A DNA stretch of 64,000 nt, from NCBI RefSeq assembly GCF_013300825.1, contig NZ_JAAIMY010000001.1, positions 1 through 64,000 on the forward strand, written 5' to 3'. This DNA is from Blautia wexlerae. GTDB lineage: Bacteria > Bacillota > Clostridia > Lachnospirales > Lachnospiraceae. The position numbers and the translations under genes were made by a program. The notes beneath the pieces were generated by a model, which saw nothing but the letters and a program-made list of their open reading frames with translations, did not search any database and was not told the DNA's origin. This document shows, one piece after another, positions 53,202 through 62,704 of this stretch; positions within the stretch are counted from its first letter, which is position 1; every line of letters begins with the position of its first letter.

Positions 53202-53227
53202 GCAGCGAAGCGGATGATTTTATCCGC
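53202..53227. repeat. Dispersed repeat, GCAGCGAAGCGGAT family
   Basis: This is an exact 26-base match to 47431-47456 and can form a GCGGAT/ATCCGC hairpin in the leader of the gene at 53246, ending 19 bases before its start codon. Confidence 0.85.
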
Positions 53228-53245
53228 TTGGATTAGGAGGATGTT

Positions 53246-53842
53246 ATGCTGGAGAAAATCATGAATCTGCATCTCCTGCTTTATGCCATGTTAGTGCTGG
53301 GCGGATTTGGCACACTGGGGATGTTGGCCACACATCTTACTTACCGAAGACTGATCAGAAAAAATACAGATGTAAGATCAAATCTTAAAGAGAAATGGAT
53401 GAAACTCTGGAAAACAAGAGACAAGCTGTTAAACCGTATGAACCGGCTGGTGTGGTATCCGTCGCTTTTCTGCACCGTACTTCTTGGACTGGCATTTTTT
53501 CTGTCGTCAGGGAACACCAAATGGGACGGAATGCCTCTGGCATATTTGTATGTGGGTGCACTGATCCCGGCCATATTGCTTCTGCTGAGGCAGGCACTGG
53601 ATTTTACATACAGAGAAGAATTGCTTATAAATACTCTTTCTGATTATGTGGAGCATGTGCGGACATGGGTGGAAGAAGTGCCGGTGGCAGAGAAACCCAA
53701 CGAAGCAGAGAAAGAAGAAATTGTTGAACATATTGCACAAAGCATCCGCCAGACAGCCGCCGCCGGAAGTCATTTCAGCATGATGCTGACACCGGAGGAA
53801 GAAGAAATTATGAGAGAAATCATAAGAGAATTTATGAAATAA
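53246..53842 (+). CDS. Uncharacterised membrane protein
   Basis: The 198-residue protein has three hydrophobic segments (about 8-29, 70-87 and 99-115), a basic loop between the first two (RRLIRKNTDVRSNLKEKWMKLWKTRDKLLNR) and a long acidic cytosolic tail (about 130-198) rich in Glu. TTAGGAGGATGTT gives a strong ribosome binding site. No family or function is recognised; it may be specific to Lachnospiraceae. It stands alone after murF. Confidence 0.75.
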   Translation: MLEKIMNLHLLLYAMLVLGGFGTLGMLATHLTYRRLIRKNTDVRSNLKEKWMKLWKTRDKLLNRMNRLVWYPSLFCTVLLGLAFFLSSGNTKWDGMPLAYLYVGALIPAILLLLRQALDFTYREELLINTLSDYVEHVRTWVEEVPVAEKPNEAEKEEIVEHIAQSIRQTAAAGSHFSMMLTPEEEEIMREIIREFMK

Positions 53843-53927
53843 ATGTGGAAAGTATTTTTGAACAGGATCAGAAACAACGTGTATAACATAGAGTTTCTGG
53901 TCCTGTACGCATTTCATGGCCGGCTGA

Positions 53928-54197
53928 TTAGTCATCTTCCTCAATTACCTGAATTTCCAGATAATCGAAATCAATCTGCTCTATAAAATTATCCTGATAA
54001 AATCTTGCTTTTCCGTGTTTCTTAAAATGTCTGATCGTGGATTCGAGCCAGATCGGATTTCCCAGATCCATTTCATAACAGATACTTTCTAGACCACGGA
54101 AAATCTTGTGAGTCCGGGTATCTTCAGAGTCATCGCAAATCACAGTATCTTTTAGTAAGTGATTGTCTTTCCATATTTTTCCCCATAAACGGAACAT
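53928..54197 (-). CDS. Uncharacterised small acidic protein
   Basis: This 89-residue soluble protein begins MFRLWGKIWKDNHLLKDTVIC and ends in DYLEIQVIEEDD. A good GGGAGG lies upstream of the start on the minus strand, and the codon use looks like that of real genes here. No domain is recognised; it stands alone, convergent with the membrane protein gene. Confidence 0.7.
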   Translation of the reverse strand: MFRLWGKIWKDNHLLKDTVICDDSEDTRTHKIFRGLESICYEMDLGNPIWLESTIRHFKKHGKARFYQDNFIEQIDFDYLEIQVIEEDD

Positions 54198-54359
54198 ATT
54201 AATAATACCTCCCTGTCAGAACTGCCACAGGCGACAGAAATCTTAATTCAAATATCTGCCTGACCTGCTGTAAGCGACTTCAAGTATAACGGATTTCTTA
54301 TTGAAAGTAAAGGAATACAGACGGTAATAACAGAAATAGCTTATCATCAGAATTGCAAC

Positions 54360-54578
54360 GAAAACGTTTAAGCTAAAATTTAAAAAATTATAAAGAACAG
54401 TGAAAGATGTCGAAAAATATACGTGCAACAGAGATATGGATAAAAATTGAAAAAAGTAAAAATACACAAATAATTGGATTAAAAATAATACATTTTATAT
54501 GAAAAGCATAATTTAAGCAAAAATACCATTGACAAATCCGTATATATGCTGTTTAATAAAGGAAAGAAAACGATTAAG
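54360..54578 (+). promoter_or_regulatory. Promoter of the MalE-like operon with two operator-like sites
   Basis: TTGACA (54529-54534) and TTTAAT (54552-54557) form a likely promoter. GAAAACGATTAAG (54566-54578) lies right after it, and a near copy, GAAAACGTTTAAG (54360-54372), is 206 bases upstream. Both have the AACG core of LacI-family or cre sites. Apart from these the 54198-54685 gap is AT-rich and no gene is credible in it. Confidence 0.45.
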
Positions 54579-54685
54579 TAGAACGAAACAAACAAAACTT
54601 GATCGATAACGTGTTTCGAAACCATATAAGAATGGAGAAACACCACACACCAAACAAATCATTTATTAAAAAAGGAGGTCACACA

Positions 54686-56044
54686 ATGAAGAAAAAAGTC
54701 ATGGCAGTTGCACTTGCAGCAGCAACAGTTGTATCAATGGTAGGCGCTACAGGCGTAAGCGCAGCTACAGAGGTTGCAAAGAATGATCTGGCTTACAAGG
54801 GAGAGCTTGAGATCATGCATTACTCCACATCAGAGGAGTCTGAAGGAAACGGTGGATCTGATGGATTTCGTACAACTCTTGCAGCATGGCAGGAAGCTCA
54901 TCCGGATATCACATTGAACGAAAACGTTCTTGCAAATGCAGAATACAAGACACAGATCGCTACACTTGCAGCAGCAGACAACCTTCCGGATGTATTCTTA
55001 CTTCAGGGTATGAATACAAGAGCATGGTCTGATCAGGGACTGGTTATGGATCTGACAGACACCATCAAAGCCTCTCCATATTATGATAACTATGATCAGG
55101 ATTACTTCACACCATTTAAGGTTGGCGATAAGCTTTATGGATATCCGGTACTGACAGGTGGTACCTGTACAGTGGTTATCTATGATAAGGCTATGTGGAA
55201 AGAAGCAGGATACGATACATTCCCATCCACATGGGAAGATGTTGAGAAAGCTTCTGAATATTTCCAGGAGCAGGGCATTGATACTGTTGCATTTGGTAAT
55301 GGTGGAAAATGGCAGGCAAACAGTGATTTCCTTTCTACTTTAGGAAACAGATACACAGGTAAAGACTGGTTCCAGGGTCTGATTGACAACAGCGGTTCCA
55401 AATTTACTGACGAAGCATTTGTAAAAGCTCTGACAGAAACACAGCATCTGTTCACAGAAACCAAGATCTTCAATGAGGACTTCAACTCTGTAACAAACGA
55501 AGATGCACGTGAGTACTATATCTCCGGTGATGCAGCAGCATTTATTGGTGGTAACTGGGATGAATCTTATATCGCAGCAACTCTGAAAGACAGCGATGAA
55601 GAAAAATACAACAACATCGGCTTTGCAGTTCTTCCGCAGCCTGCAGATGCAACAGAGGATCCTGATTCTCAGAACATCGGTCTTGGATATGCAGTAGCAA
55701 TCAATCCTAAGGTTGCTGACGATGCAGATAAATTAGCAGCAGCTATCGACCTTGCACAGGAACTTACAGGACCTGCATTCTCCTCTTATGTAGCAGAGAA
55801 CTATGCACTTAGCGGATTAACAAAGACAGATGATGTTGACCTGAGCAAATTCGATCAGATTACACAGGACTTCTACAACTATTCTTATGTTGATACAACA
55901 AAATGTGAGATTTATGACTCCTACATCAACAGCGCTGTATGGGATGTTCTCAACACAGATCTTCAGACTATGATGAATGGTGATATCTCTCCGGAAGATG
56001 TAGCTGCAAATGCTCAGAAAGCATACGAAGAGAACTATAAATAG
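54686..56044 (+). CDS. Extracellular sugar-binding protein (type 1)
   Basis: The 452-residue secreted protein has a signal peptide ([26 protein letters not shown]) and the MalE-type binding fold, seen in [15 protein letters not shown] near 39-53, [21 protein letters not shown] near 61-81 and the [17 protein letters not shown] loop near 93-109. Its permeases are encoded next; no ATPase is nearby, so a shared MsmK-like ATPase is expected. AAAGGAGG precedes ATG 54686; the longer frame upstream lacks such a site. The sugar is unknown, probably an oligosaccharide. Confidence 0.9.
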   Translation: MKKKVMAVALAAATVVSMVGATGVSAATEVAKNDLAYKGELEIMHYSTSEESEGNGGSDGFRTTLAAWQEAHPDITLNENVLANAEYKTQIATLAAADNLPDVFLLQGMNTRAWSDQGLVMDLTDTIKASPYYDNYDQDYFTPFKVGDKLYGYPVLTGGTCTVVIYDKAMWKEAGYDTFPSTWEDVEKASEYFQEQGIDTVAFGNGGKWQANSDFLSTLGNRYTGKDWFQGLIDNSGSKFTDEAFVKALTETQHLFTETKIFNEDFNSVTNEDAREYYISGDAAAFIGGNWDESYIAATLKDSDEEKYNNIGFAVLPQPADATEDPDSQNIGLGYAVAINPKVADDADKLAAAIDLAQELTGPAFSSYVAENYALSGLTKTDDVDLSKFDQITQDFYNYSYVDTTKCEIYDSYINSAVWDVLNTDLQTMMNGDISPEDVAANAQKAYEENYK

Positions 56045-56079
56045 ATTATATAAATAAGAATATAAATCTATAAGCAATG

Positions 56080-56115
56080 ACCGTTCTGCCCACTGCGGTG
56101 GGCGGAGCGGTTTTT
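56080..56115 (+). terminator. Terminator-like hairpin within the sugar ABC operon
   Basis: ACCGTTCTGCCCAC (56080-56093) pairs with GTGGGCGGAGCGGT (56098-56111), followed by TTTTT. It lies between binding protein and permease genes, and probably makes permease expression lower. Confidence 0.8.
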
Positions 56116-56142
56116 GAGGCTTAGGAAGGAGATGTGCAGCAT

Positions 56143-57036
56143 ATGTTGACGACAATTAAACCTAAAACCAAAACTCTTATTTTATATCTGTGTCTGCCGG
56201 TTGCAATGTTTGTTTTTACGGTATTCGTTCCGCTGGTAACAGCTCTTGTATACAGCTTCTTTGAGTGGAAGGGCGGCCCGGTAAAAACCTTTAACGGACT
56301 TGCAAACTATGTTCAGTTGATTCATGATTCTACTTTCTGGCAGTCCTTTGGACATAATATTTATCTGGTAATCGCATGTATCATCGGACAGGTTGGCATT
56401 GCTTTCCTTCTGGTTCTGCTGGTTAATGCAAAAGCAACAAAATTAAAAGGTATGCACCGTACTTTCGGATTTTTCCCAAGTACGATCTCAGCTGTATGTA
56501 TTGGTTTGATCTGGAACATGATCTATCATAACAAATATGGTCTGATCAACTGGTTCCTGAAAGCAATCGGACGTGCAGATCTGTGCCAGGTATGGCTGAA
56601 TAATCCAAAGATCGTTATGCTTTGTGTAACAATTCCTCTGATTTGGCAGTACATAGGTTATTATATGGTAATTATTCTTTCCGCCATTGCTTCTATTGAT
56701 ACGGAAATTTTTGAAAGTGCTCAGATTGACGGAGCGAACGGACTTCAGACGGCATGGTATATTACCTTGCCATTGATCAAGAACACAATGCTTGTATGTA
56801 TTACTCTTTGCGTAGCTGGTAATATGAAAGCTTTTGATAATATTTATGTTATGACGAAGGGTGGCCCGGGTACGGCATCCATGGTTATGGCAATGTACGG
56901 ATACCAGATTTCCTTTAGTCAGAGTAATATGGGTTATGGTAGCTGTATTTCAGTAGCGATCTTTGTACTGTCGTTGTTGGTAATTGGTGGTTCTCAGGCG
57001 CTGATCAAATATCTTACCAGGGAAAAGGAGGCGTAG
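56143..57036 (+). CDS. Sugar ABC transporter permease (MalF-like)
   Basis: This 297-residue permease has six hydrophobic segments and the EAA loop ESAQIDGANGLQTAWYITLPLIKNTML near 193-219 that contacts the ATPase. The start at 56143 is preferred to GTG 56134 because AAGGAG is ten bases upstream of the ATG. With the next gene it forms the importer for sugars delivered by the protein encoded at 54686. Confidence 0.92.
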   Translation: MLTTIKPKTKTLILYLCLPVAMFVFTVFVPLVTALVYSFFEWKGGPVKTFNGLANYVQLIHDSTFWQSFGHNIYLVIACIIGQVGIAFLLVLLVNAKATKLKGMHRTFGFFPSTISAVCIGLIWNMIYHNKYGLINWFLKAIGRADLCQVWLNNPKIVMLCVTIPLIWQYIGYYMVIILSAIASIDTEIFESAQIDGANGLQTAWYITLPLIKNTMLVCITLCVAGNMKAFDNIYVMTKGGPGTASMVMAMYGYQISFSQSNMGYGSCISVAIFVLSLLVIGGSQALIKYLTREKEA

Positions 57037-57040
57037 GTTT

Positions 57041-57907
57041 ATGAATTCAAGTGCAAATGTACCGGCAACTCACAAAGTGAGAAAAGGAATTGCAGCTGTG
57101 CTCATAAATGCGGTCCTGCTTATTTTCTCCCTTTCCTGTATTTTCCCTATCGTGTGGATGATGTATTCCTCACTGAAGGAAAAACGAGTATTTAATGCAG
57201 ATATTATGGGGCTTCCAAAGACCCCTACTTTGATTAATTATATCAAAATCCTTTCCAATAAGGATTACCATCTGGGACAGTCTATGTTAAACAGTGTAAG
57301 AACTACAGGCGTGTCTATTGTTCTTATTATTATATTCAGTTTTATTGTAGGCTATATTCTGGCACGTGTTCATTTTAAACTGAACCGTGTGCTATATATC
57401 ATGTTCCTGATGGGTATGCTGATACCCATCCATTCTCTGCTGGTTCCTATCTATGTAGTATTCCAGAAATGCGGAATCAACAACAGATGGTTTACTTTGC
57501 TTCTTCCGTATGTATCCTTTGGTCTTCCTATCGGTATTTTCCTGGTAGAGGGCTATGTGAAATCCATTCCAGTATCGCTGGAAGAGGCTGCAGCAATTGA
57601 CGGAAGTAACTTTACTCATACTTTATGGACGATTATTCTTCCAATCTGCCGCCCGATCCTTATAACCATTGCAATCATTCAGGTATTTAGTTGCTGGAAC
57701 GAGTTTTCTTTCGCATTGGTTCTGATCAAGGATGTTGGTCTTCAGACTGTGCCGCTTGCCCTGACACAGTTTAAGGGACAGTTTGCATCCGATTATCCGA
57801 AGCAGATGGCTGCTATGCTGATCACTATGGCGCCGGTTGTTATTCTTTATTTTGCATTCAGTAAAGAAATTATCAAAGGTATGGTATCAGGAGCTGTTAA
57901 GGGCTGA
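57041..57907 (+). CDS. Sugar ABC transporter permease (MalG-like)
   Basis: The 288-residue permease of the MalG type has six membrane segments, with the N-terminal CIFPIVWMMYSSLKEKRVFN near 32-51 and the EAA loop EEAAAIDGSNFTHTLWTIILPICRPILI near 182-209. It is four bases after the MalF-like gene. No glycosidase follows it, so the imported sugar must be processed by enzymes encoded elsewhere. Confidence 0.93.
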   Translation: MNSSANVPATHKVRKGIAAVLINAVLLIFSLSCIFPIVWMMYSSLKEKRVFNADIMGLPKTPTLINYIKILSNKDYHLGQSMLNSVRTTGVSIVLIIIFSFIVGYILARVHFKLNRVLYIMFLMGMLIPIHSLLVPIYVVFQKCGINNRWFTLLLPYVSFGLPIGIFLVEGYVKSIPVSLEEAAAIDGSNFTHTLWTIILPICRPILITIAIIQVFSCWNEFSFALVLIKDVGLQTVPLALTQFKGQFASDYPKQMAAMLITMAPVVILYFAFSKEIIKGMVSGAVKG

Positions 57908-57938
57908 TATCATCCGTATTTTCTGAAATCCAGTCAAG

Positions 57939-57985
57939 AATCCCCTGGAAGGTGTGTGACTCCTTACTTTCTGGGGGATTTCTTT
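57939..57985 (+). terminator. Terminator after the sugar ABC operon
   Basis: AATCCCC (57939-57945) and GGGGGATT (57973-57980), extended by flanking pairs, form a hairpin followed by TCTTTATAT. Confidence 0.65.
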
Positions 57986-58042
57986 ATATATAAGGCGTTT
58001 TTGGAGAAAATACGTATAGTCTTTTTTAAACACACTCTGGAC

Positions 58043-58071
58043 TTGATTATTTCGGCGGAATATTCTATAAT
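58043..58071 (+). promoter_or_regulatory. Promoter of the hydratase gene
   Basis: TTGATT (58043-58048) and TATAAT (58066-58071) are exactly 17 bases apart, 95 bases before the start codon. Confidence 0.7.
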
Positions 58072-58166
58072 AAAACCTAAATTTCCATAAATTAGCGTGT
58101 CAAAGTGACGGTTCAGGAGAAAAACTGCATTTGTGATATGCAAAAAAACAGAATGGAGGAGACATT

Positions 58167-60425
58167 ATGAAATTATACGATACCGGTGTGTATTTACTGA
58201 ATGGTCAGAAGATCGTTCCGGAGGTTCAGGCAGATCTTCCTGTTTCCAAAGAGGAAGCCGCAAAAAATACAATTGCCTATTCGATTCTGAAAGCACACAA
58301 TACTTCAGGGAATATGGAGAAACTTCAGATCAAATTTGATAAGCTGACTTCTCATGATATCACTTTTGTCGGTATTATCCAGACTGCACGTGCATCAGGA
58401 CTTGAGAAGTTCCCGGTGCCATATGTACTGACGAACTGTCATAATTCACTCTGTGCAGTAGGTGGTACTATTAATGAAGATGATCATATGTTTGGCCTTA
58501 CCTGTGCCAAGAAATATGGCGGCGTATATGTACCGCCTCATCAGGCAGTTATCCATCAGTTTGCAAGAGAAATGCTTGCAGCAGGCGGAAAAATGATCCT
58601 CGGTTCAGACAGCCATACACGTTATGGTGCGCTGGGAACCATGGCAATGGGTGAAGGCGGACCGGAGCTTGTAAAGCAGCTTCTTTCCCAGACTTATGAT
58701 ATCAATATGCCAGGTGTAGTGGCCATTTATCTTACAGGTTCTCCACGCCCGGGTGTAGGTCCTCAGGACGTTGCGCTTGCAATTATCGGCAAAGTTTTTG
58801 CAAACGGATATGTGAAGAATAAAGTTATGGAATTCGTAGGACCTGGTGTTGCAAATTTAAGTGCTGATTTCCGAATTGGTGTAGATGTAATGACAACAGA
58901 GACAACCTGTCTTTCCTCTATCTGGCAGACGGATGAGAAGATTCAGGAGTTCTATGAGATTCATGGCAGAAGTGAAGATTATAAAGAACTGAAACCGGGC
59001 GAAACAGCATATTATGATGGTTGTGTAGAGATTGATCTGGGTGAGATCAAACCAATGATCGCTATGCCGTTCCATCCAAGTAATACATATACAATTGATG
59101 AACTGAAGGCAAATCTGGATGATATTCTGGCAGATGTTGAGAAGAGAGCCCAGATCAGTCTGGATGGAAAAGTTCCCTATACATTGAGGGATAAAGTAAT
59201 TGACGGTAAACTTTATGTGGAACAGGGAATTATTGCAGGATGTGCAGGCGGCGGATTTGAAAATATCTGTGCAGCAGCTGATATCCTTAAAGGTAAGAGT
59301 ATCGGTGCAGATGCGTTTACACTGAGTGTATATCCGGCAAGTACTCCAATTTATATGGAATTGGCCAAGAATGGTGTTCTGGCAGAACTTCTTGGAACTG
59401 GTGCTGTTGTGAAGACTGCTTTTTGCGGACCTTGCTTTGGCGCCGGCGATACTCCTGCAAATAATGCATTCAGTATCCGTCATACAACCAGAAACTTCCC
59501 GAACCGCGAAGGCTCCAAAATCCAGAATGGCCAGATTTCTTCTGTTGCACTTATGGATGCACGTTCTATTGCGGCAACAGCAGCTAATAAAGGATTCCTG
59601 ACTTCTGCTGAGGATTATACAGGCGGTTATACAGGTCAGAAGTATTTCTTTGACAAGACAATTTATGATAATCGTGTATTTGACAGTAAGGGTGTGGCTG
59701 ATCCGAGTGTGGAGATTCAGTTTGGACCGAACATTAAGGACTGGCCGGAGATGGCAGCTCTTCCGGAGAATCTGATCGTGAAGGTTGTTTCTGAGATTCA
59801 TGATCCGGTTACTACAACAGACGAGCTGATCCCGTCCGGTGAAACTTCTTCCTATCGTTCCAATCCACTTGGACTGGCAGAGTTTACACTTTCCAGAAAG
59901 GATCCTGCATATGTAGGTCGTGCGAAAGAAGTTCAGAAAGCTCAGAAGGCTATTCAGGAGGGCAAATGTCCGGTTGATGCATTACCGGAGATGAAGCCTG
60001 TAATGGATGTGATCAGGAAGGATTATCCGGATGTGAGCAAGGAGAATCTTGGTGTGGGAAGTACGATCTTTGCAGTAAAACCAGGTGATGGCTCTGCGCG
60101 TGAGCAGGCTGCTTCCTGTCAGAAGGTGCTTGGCGGATGGGCAAATATTGCCAATGAGTATGCGACCAAGAGATATCGTTCCAATCTGATCAACTGGGGT
60201 ATGCTTCCATTCCTGATTAAAGAAGGGGAGCTTCCATTTACAAACGGAGATTATCTGTTCTTCCCGCAGATTCGTAAAGCTGTGGAGGAGAAGGATGATG
60301 TGATCAGAGGTTATGTTGTCGGTACTGAAGGACTGAAGGAGTTTGACGTGGCGCTTGGGGAACTTACGGATGATGAGCGTGAGATTATCCTTAAAGGGTG
60401 TCTGATTAATTATAATCGAAAATAG
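58167..60425 (+). CDS. Aconitase-family hydratase (YbhJ-like)
   Basis: This 752-residue protein belongs to the aconitase superfamily. It has [28 protein letters not shown] near 140-167 (the family GtDSHT motif), a [4Fe-4S] cysteine in [15 protein letters not shown] near 352-366 in place of the usual SCTN, and the paired cysteines in [13 protein letters not shown] near 419-431. The swivel domain (about 560-750) contains GSSTI-like [20 protein letters not shown]. It is closest in size to the aconitase-like group annotated simply as hydratase, to which E. coli YbhJ belongs. Citrate/isocitrate or another hydroxy acid may be the substrate. It stands alone. Confidence 0.88.
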   Translation: MKLYDTGVYLLNGQKIVPEVQADLPVSKEEAAKNTIAYSILKAHNTSGNMEKLQIKFDKLTSHDITFVGIIQTARASGLEKFPVPYVLTNCHNSLCAVGGTINEDDHMFGLTCAKKYGGVYVPPHQAVIHQFAREMLAAGGKMILGSDSHTRYGALGTMAMGEGGPELVKQLLSQTYDINMPGVVAIYLTGSPRPGVGPQDVALAIIGKVFANGYVKNKVMEFVGPGVANLSADFRIGVDVMTTETTCLSSIWQTDEKIQEFYEIHGRSEDYKELKPGETAYYDGCVEIDLGEIKPMIAMPFHPSNTYTIDELKANLDDILADVEKRAQISLDGKVPYTLRDKVIDGKLYVEQGIIAGCAGGGFENICAAADILKGKSIGADAFTLSVYPASTPIYMELAKNGVLAELLGTGAVVKTAFCGPCFGAGDTPANNAFSIRHTTRNFPNREGSKIQNGQISSVALMDARSIAATAANKGFLTSAEDYTGGYTGQKYFFDKTIYDNRVFDSKGVADPSVEIQFGPNIKDWPEMAALPENLIVKVVSEIHDPVTTTDELIPSGETSSYRSNPLGLAEFTLSRKDPAYVGRAKEVQKAQKAIQEGKCPVDALPEMKPVMDVIRKDYPDVSKENLGVGSTIFAVKPGDGSAREQAASCQKVLGGWANIANEYATKRYRSNLINWGMLPFLIKEGELPFTNGDYLFFPQIRKAVEEKDDVIRGYVVGTEGLKEFDVALGELTDDEREIILKGCLINYNRK

Positions 60426-60434
60426 GAAGTAATG

Positions 60435-60484
60435 AAGATGCAGCAATCCTCTCTTTGCAGGTCAGGATTAGCTGCATCTTTTTT
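60435..60484 (+). terminator. Terminator after the hydratase gene
   Basis: AAGATGCAGCAATCCT (60435-60450) pairs with AGGATTAGCTGCATCTT (60464-60480) with one bulge, then six Ts. Confidence 0.88.
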
Positions 60485-60619
60485 GTGTTGGAAGGGTTTT
60501 GACGGAAACATAAGAAGATAAAATATTCTGAAAATTATTAAATAAATGAAAATATTGTAAAATAAATGCAAATCATACAATTATAAACAGAAAATATTAA
60601 AATAAAATGCAAAAATGTA

Positions 60620-60648
60620 TTGACAAATAATGGAGAGAGTGTTATTAT
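60620..60648 (+). promoter_or_regulatory. Strong promoter of an ORF-free transcription unit
   Basis: TTGACA (60620-60625, perfect -35) and TATTAT (60643-60648) are 17 bases apart. No reading frame of 60 codons or more lies within the next 1 kb. Confidence 0.75.
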
Positions 60649-60654
60649 AACACC

Positions 60655-61668
60655 ATCAAAAGAAACAAGAAAACGAATTAAATAATCAAAGCAATTCATT
60701 CAATTCATAGCATATATAAATGTTCCAATGAAAAGGATGAAAATAAAAGAAAGGTTCGGGTGATTCCATTGGGAAAGAAGTTATAACTTAATCAATATAA
60801 GAGTGACGGGTATCGCATTTCCTGCAAGAAAGACCTGATACGGAGATTGTATAAAGAACATTTCCTTATATAGAATATACGCACAGTTCGATAAGGAAGA
60901 AATGTATCAAAGGTATTATAGAAGCGATAACTTATATTGAATATCTGTCACAGACCTGATACAGGGATTTTGGTAAATATGTAAAGAAATATTTATCGGA
61001 AGAGCATAACCCTTATCTCAGTAGTTAGCCTGAAAGCAGAGGTTCAGGTAACAGATAGACTGAAGGTAAGAACGATGTTTTGAGAGGCATATGAAATTTG
61101 ATATATGGTTTGAAATCCTGCATCAGAAGAATATCAGGTACATAAAGTTACAGGATATTGAGTGAGAAATATTAAGGTACTTTTTCCGTGATACTTTACA
61201 TAGTTCAGAACATCTGCCATTAATGTTCAATACATATGAAAAGCACATAAGAAAATTAAACAGTTATGAATTTAAGAAGTTAAGTTTATGATTGCTTAGC
61301 ACGAAAAAATGGTGAAAAAGTGTATCCGATATTTCGCAAATGAAAAAATAAATTATAATCCGTGAAATTATAATTTGAAATCTATAAAACTTTCTAAGTA
61401 AATTCCAATGAACTGGATAACTGATATCATAGCATGGAAGCAGATGTGAATCAGATTAATAAACAGTACATATGGATTATGAGCAGGAAACAGGATAAGA
61501 ATTTTAAATAAAGATAGAAAAATTTAATAGTGAAACCTATAAAGTAGTCTGTAAATAACATATTATTATAGAAAGAATACTAAGAGGAAAATAAATTGAA
61601 TAACGAAGAACATTGAAACGGTCATCATTTTTGAAATTAAGAAAAGTAAAAAGTGATGACCGTTTTGA
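60655..61668 (+). ncRNA. Candidate large structured noncoding RNA, about 1 kb
   Basis: The segment between the promoter at 60620 and the terminator ending near 61668 has no credible ORF on either strand but many possible helices. Examples are ACATTTCCTTAT/ATAAGG-AAG-AAATGT (60858-60869 with 60891-60905), a GTTAGCCTGAA/TTCAGGTAAC hairpin (61024-61053), and AAATTATAA/TTATAATTT (61350-61358 with 61368-61376). The block AGACCTGATAC-R-G-R-GATT occurs twice (about 60831 and 60952), each preceded by GTATC that can pair with its GATAC. Size and position resemble large bacterial RNAs such as GOLLD, ROOL or OLE; I cannot assign it to any of them. Confidence 0.6.
61616..61668 (+). terminator. Terminator of the noncoding unit
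   Basis: AAACGGTCATCATTTTT (61616-61632) pairs with AAAAAGTGATGACCGTTTT (61648-61666), with a 15-base loop. T-runs suit both directions. Confidence 0.85.
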
Positions 61669-61743
61669 ATGGTACTCGTGTATTCTTTTTAGCAGTGCTT
61701 ATTTATTGTTTTGTCTGTTGCGTATAAGGCAATTTTGGGATAT

Positions 61744-61770
61744 ACTCTCCATGAAAAGGAGAGTTTTTTT
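61744..61770 (+). promoter_or_regulatory. Hairpin covering the ribosome binding site of the RluA-like gene
   Basis: ACTCTCC (61744-61750) and GGAGAGT (61758-61764) form a perfect 7-bp stem with a 7-base loop; TTTTTTT follows directly and runs to the ATG at 61771. The 3' arm contains the GGAG Shine-Dalgarno sequence, so the same structure looks like a terminator and a translation block. Confidence 0.6.
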
Positions 61771-62466
61771 ATGTGGATAAAAGATATCAGAGACTATATT
61801 TTATATGAAGATAAAGATATTCTGGTCTGTCATAAACCGGCGGGGATCGCAGTTCAGAATGCACGTGTTGGCAGTATGGATATGGAGAGTCTTCTGAAGA
61901 ATTATATTGCTCAGAAGGTGCCTGGTAAGATACCATATCTGGGAATTATTCACCGTTTGGATCAGCCGGTGGAGGGAGTTCTTGTGTTTGCCCTGAATCC
62001 GAAAGCGGCAGCAGATCTGAACAGACAGATGACAACAGGAAAAATAAAGAAGGTTTATCTTGCAATCACAGAGGGACATGCACAGGTGAAAAGCGCAAAA
62101 CTGGTGAACTGGCTGAAGAAGGATAACAGGACTAACAGTTCCGCTGTAGTTACGGAGGGAACTGTGGGAGCGAAAAAAGCGATACTGTCATATGAAGTTC
62201 TGAAAACATGGAAAAGCGAAGAAGGGGTTCGGGATGATGGAGAGAGAAATCTGGTTCGGATTTATCTGGATACAGGAAGACATCATCAGATCCGTGTGCA
62301 GATGGCATATGCCGGAATGCCTCTGGTTGGTGACAGGAAGTATAATCCCTGTCAGAATGGCCGGGAACCTCTGGCTCTCTGTTCTGCTAAGCTGGGATTC
62401 TGGCATCCGGTGACGAAGAAACAGATGAAATTTCAGGTGAAACCTGTGGGTAGTGCATTTCTGTAG
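61771..62466 (+). CDS. RluA-family pseudouridine synthase
   Basis: The 231-residue enzyme converts uridine to pseudouridine in RNA. It has the RluA-family catalytic motif HRLDQPVEGVLVFA at 61-74, with D64 as catalytic Asp, the N-terminal motif ILVCHKPAGIAVQ near 17-29 and the late RHHQIRVQMAYAGMPLVGDRKY near 170-191. No S4 domain precedes it, as in RluA itself. Start 61771 was chosen because GGAGAG precedes it; its hairpin may regulate translation. The RNA site it modifies cannot be read from sequence. Confidence 0.92.
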   Translation: MWIKDIRDYILYEDKDILVCHKPAGIAVQNARVGSMDMESLLKNYIAQKVPGKIPYLGIIHRLDQPVEGVLVFALNPKAAADLNRQMTTGKIKKVYLAITEGHAQVKSAKLVNWLKKDNRTNSSAVVTEGTVGAKKAILSYEVLKTWKSEEGVRDDGERNLVRIYLDTGRHHQIRVQMAYAGMPLVGDRKYNPCQNGREPLALCSAKLGFWHPVTKKQMKFQVKPVGSAFL

Positions 62467-62510
62467 TTTCTACGTATAAAAGTGAAAAAGTGAAAAATCT
62501 GTAAAATCTC

Positions 62511-62538
62511 TGGACGAATTTCGTAAAGTGTGTATAAT
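62511..62538 (+). promoter_or_regulatory. Promoter of the sugar-binding lipoprotein gene
   Basis: TGGACG (62511-62516) and TATAAT (62533-62538) are 16 bases apart; the leader of about 160 bases before the start codon shows no clear structure. Confidence 0.5.
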
Positions 62539-62704
62539 GTAGAAAGAAATATGCTGTTATGAGGTTTTCGGTAATTGTTCGGTGCTGATTATTTTGTGAA
62601 AGTTACGGAACAGATACTGATTTTGTTGTTTTGCAGTAATTGGATATTATTTTATGGGATTGCTGCAGTGTGCGGTTTAGCACTGAAAGGAAGAGGAAAT
62701 TGAA

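Noticed and set aside
54243-54467. 74-codon minus-strand ORF in the gap before the MalE-like gene
   Set aside because: AT-rich, Phe/Leu/Tyr-biased frame without a ribosome binding site, in a region carrying operator-like sites.
60485-61668. Explaining the 61-kb ORF-free region as a decayed protein gene
   Set aside because: All frames are filled with stops and no conserved protein motif was recognised, whereas promoter, terminator and helices are intact; still, a frameshift-aware search would be needed to exclude it.
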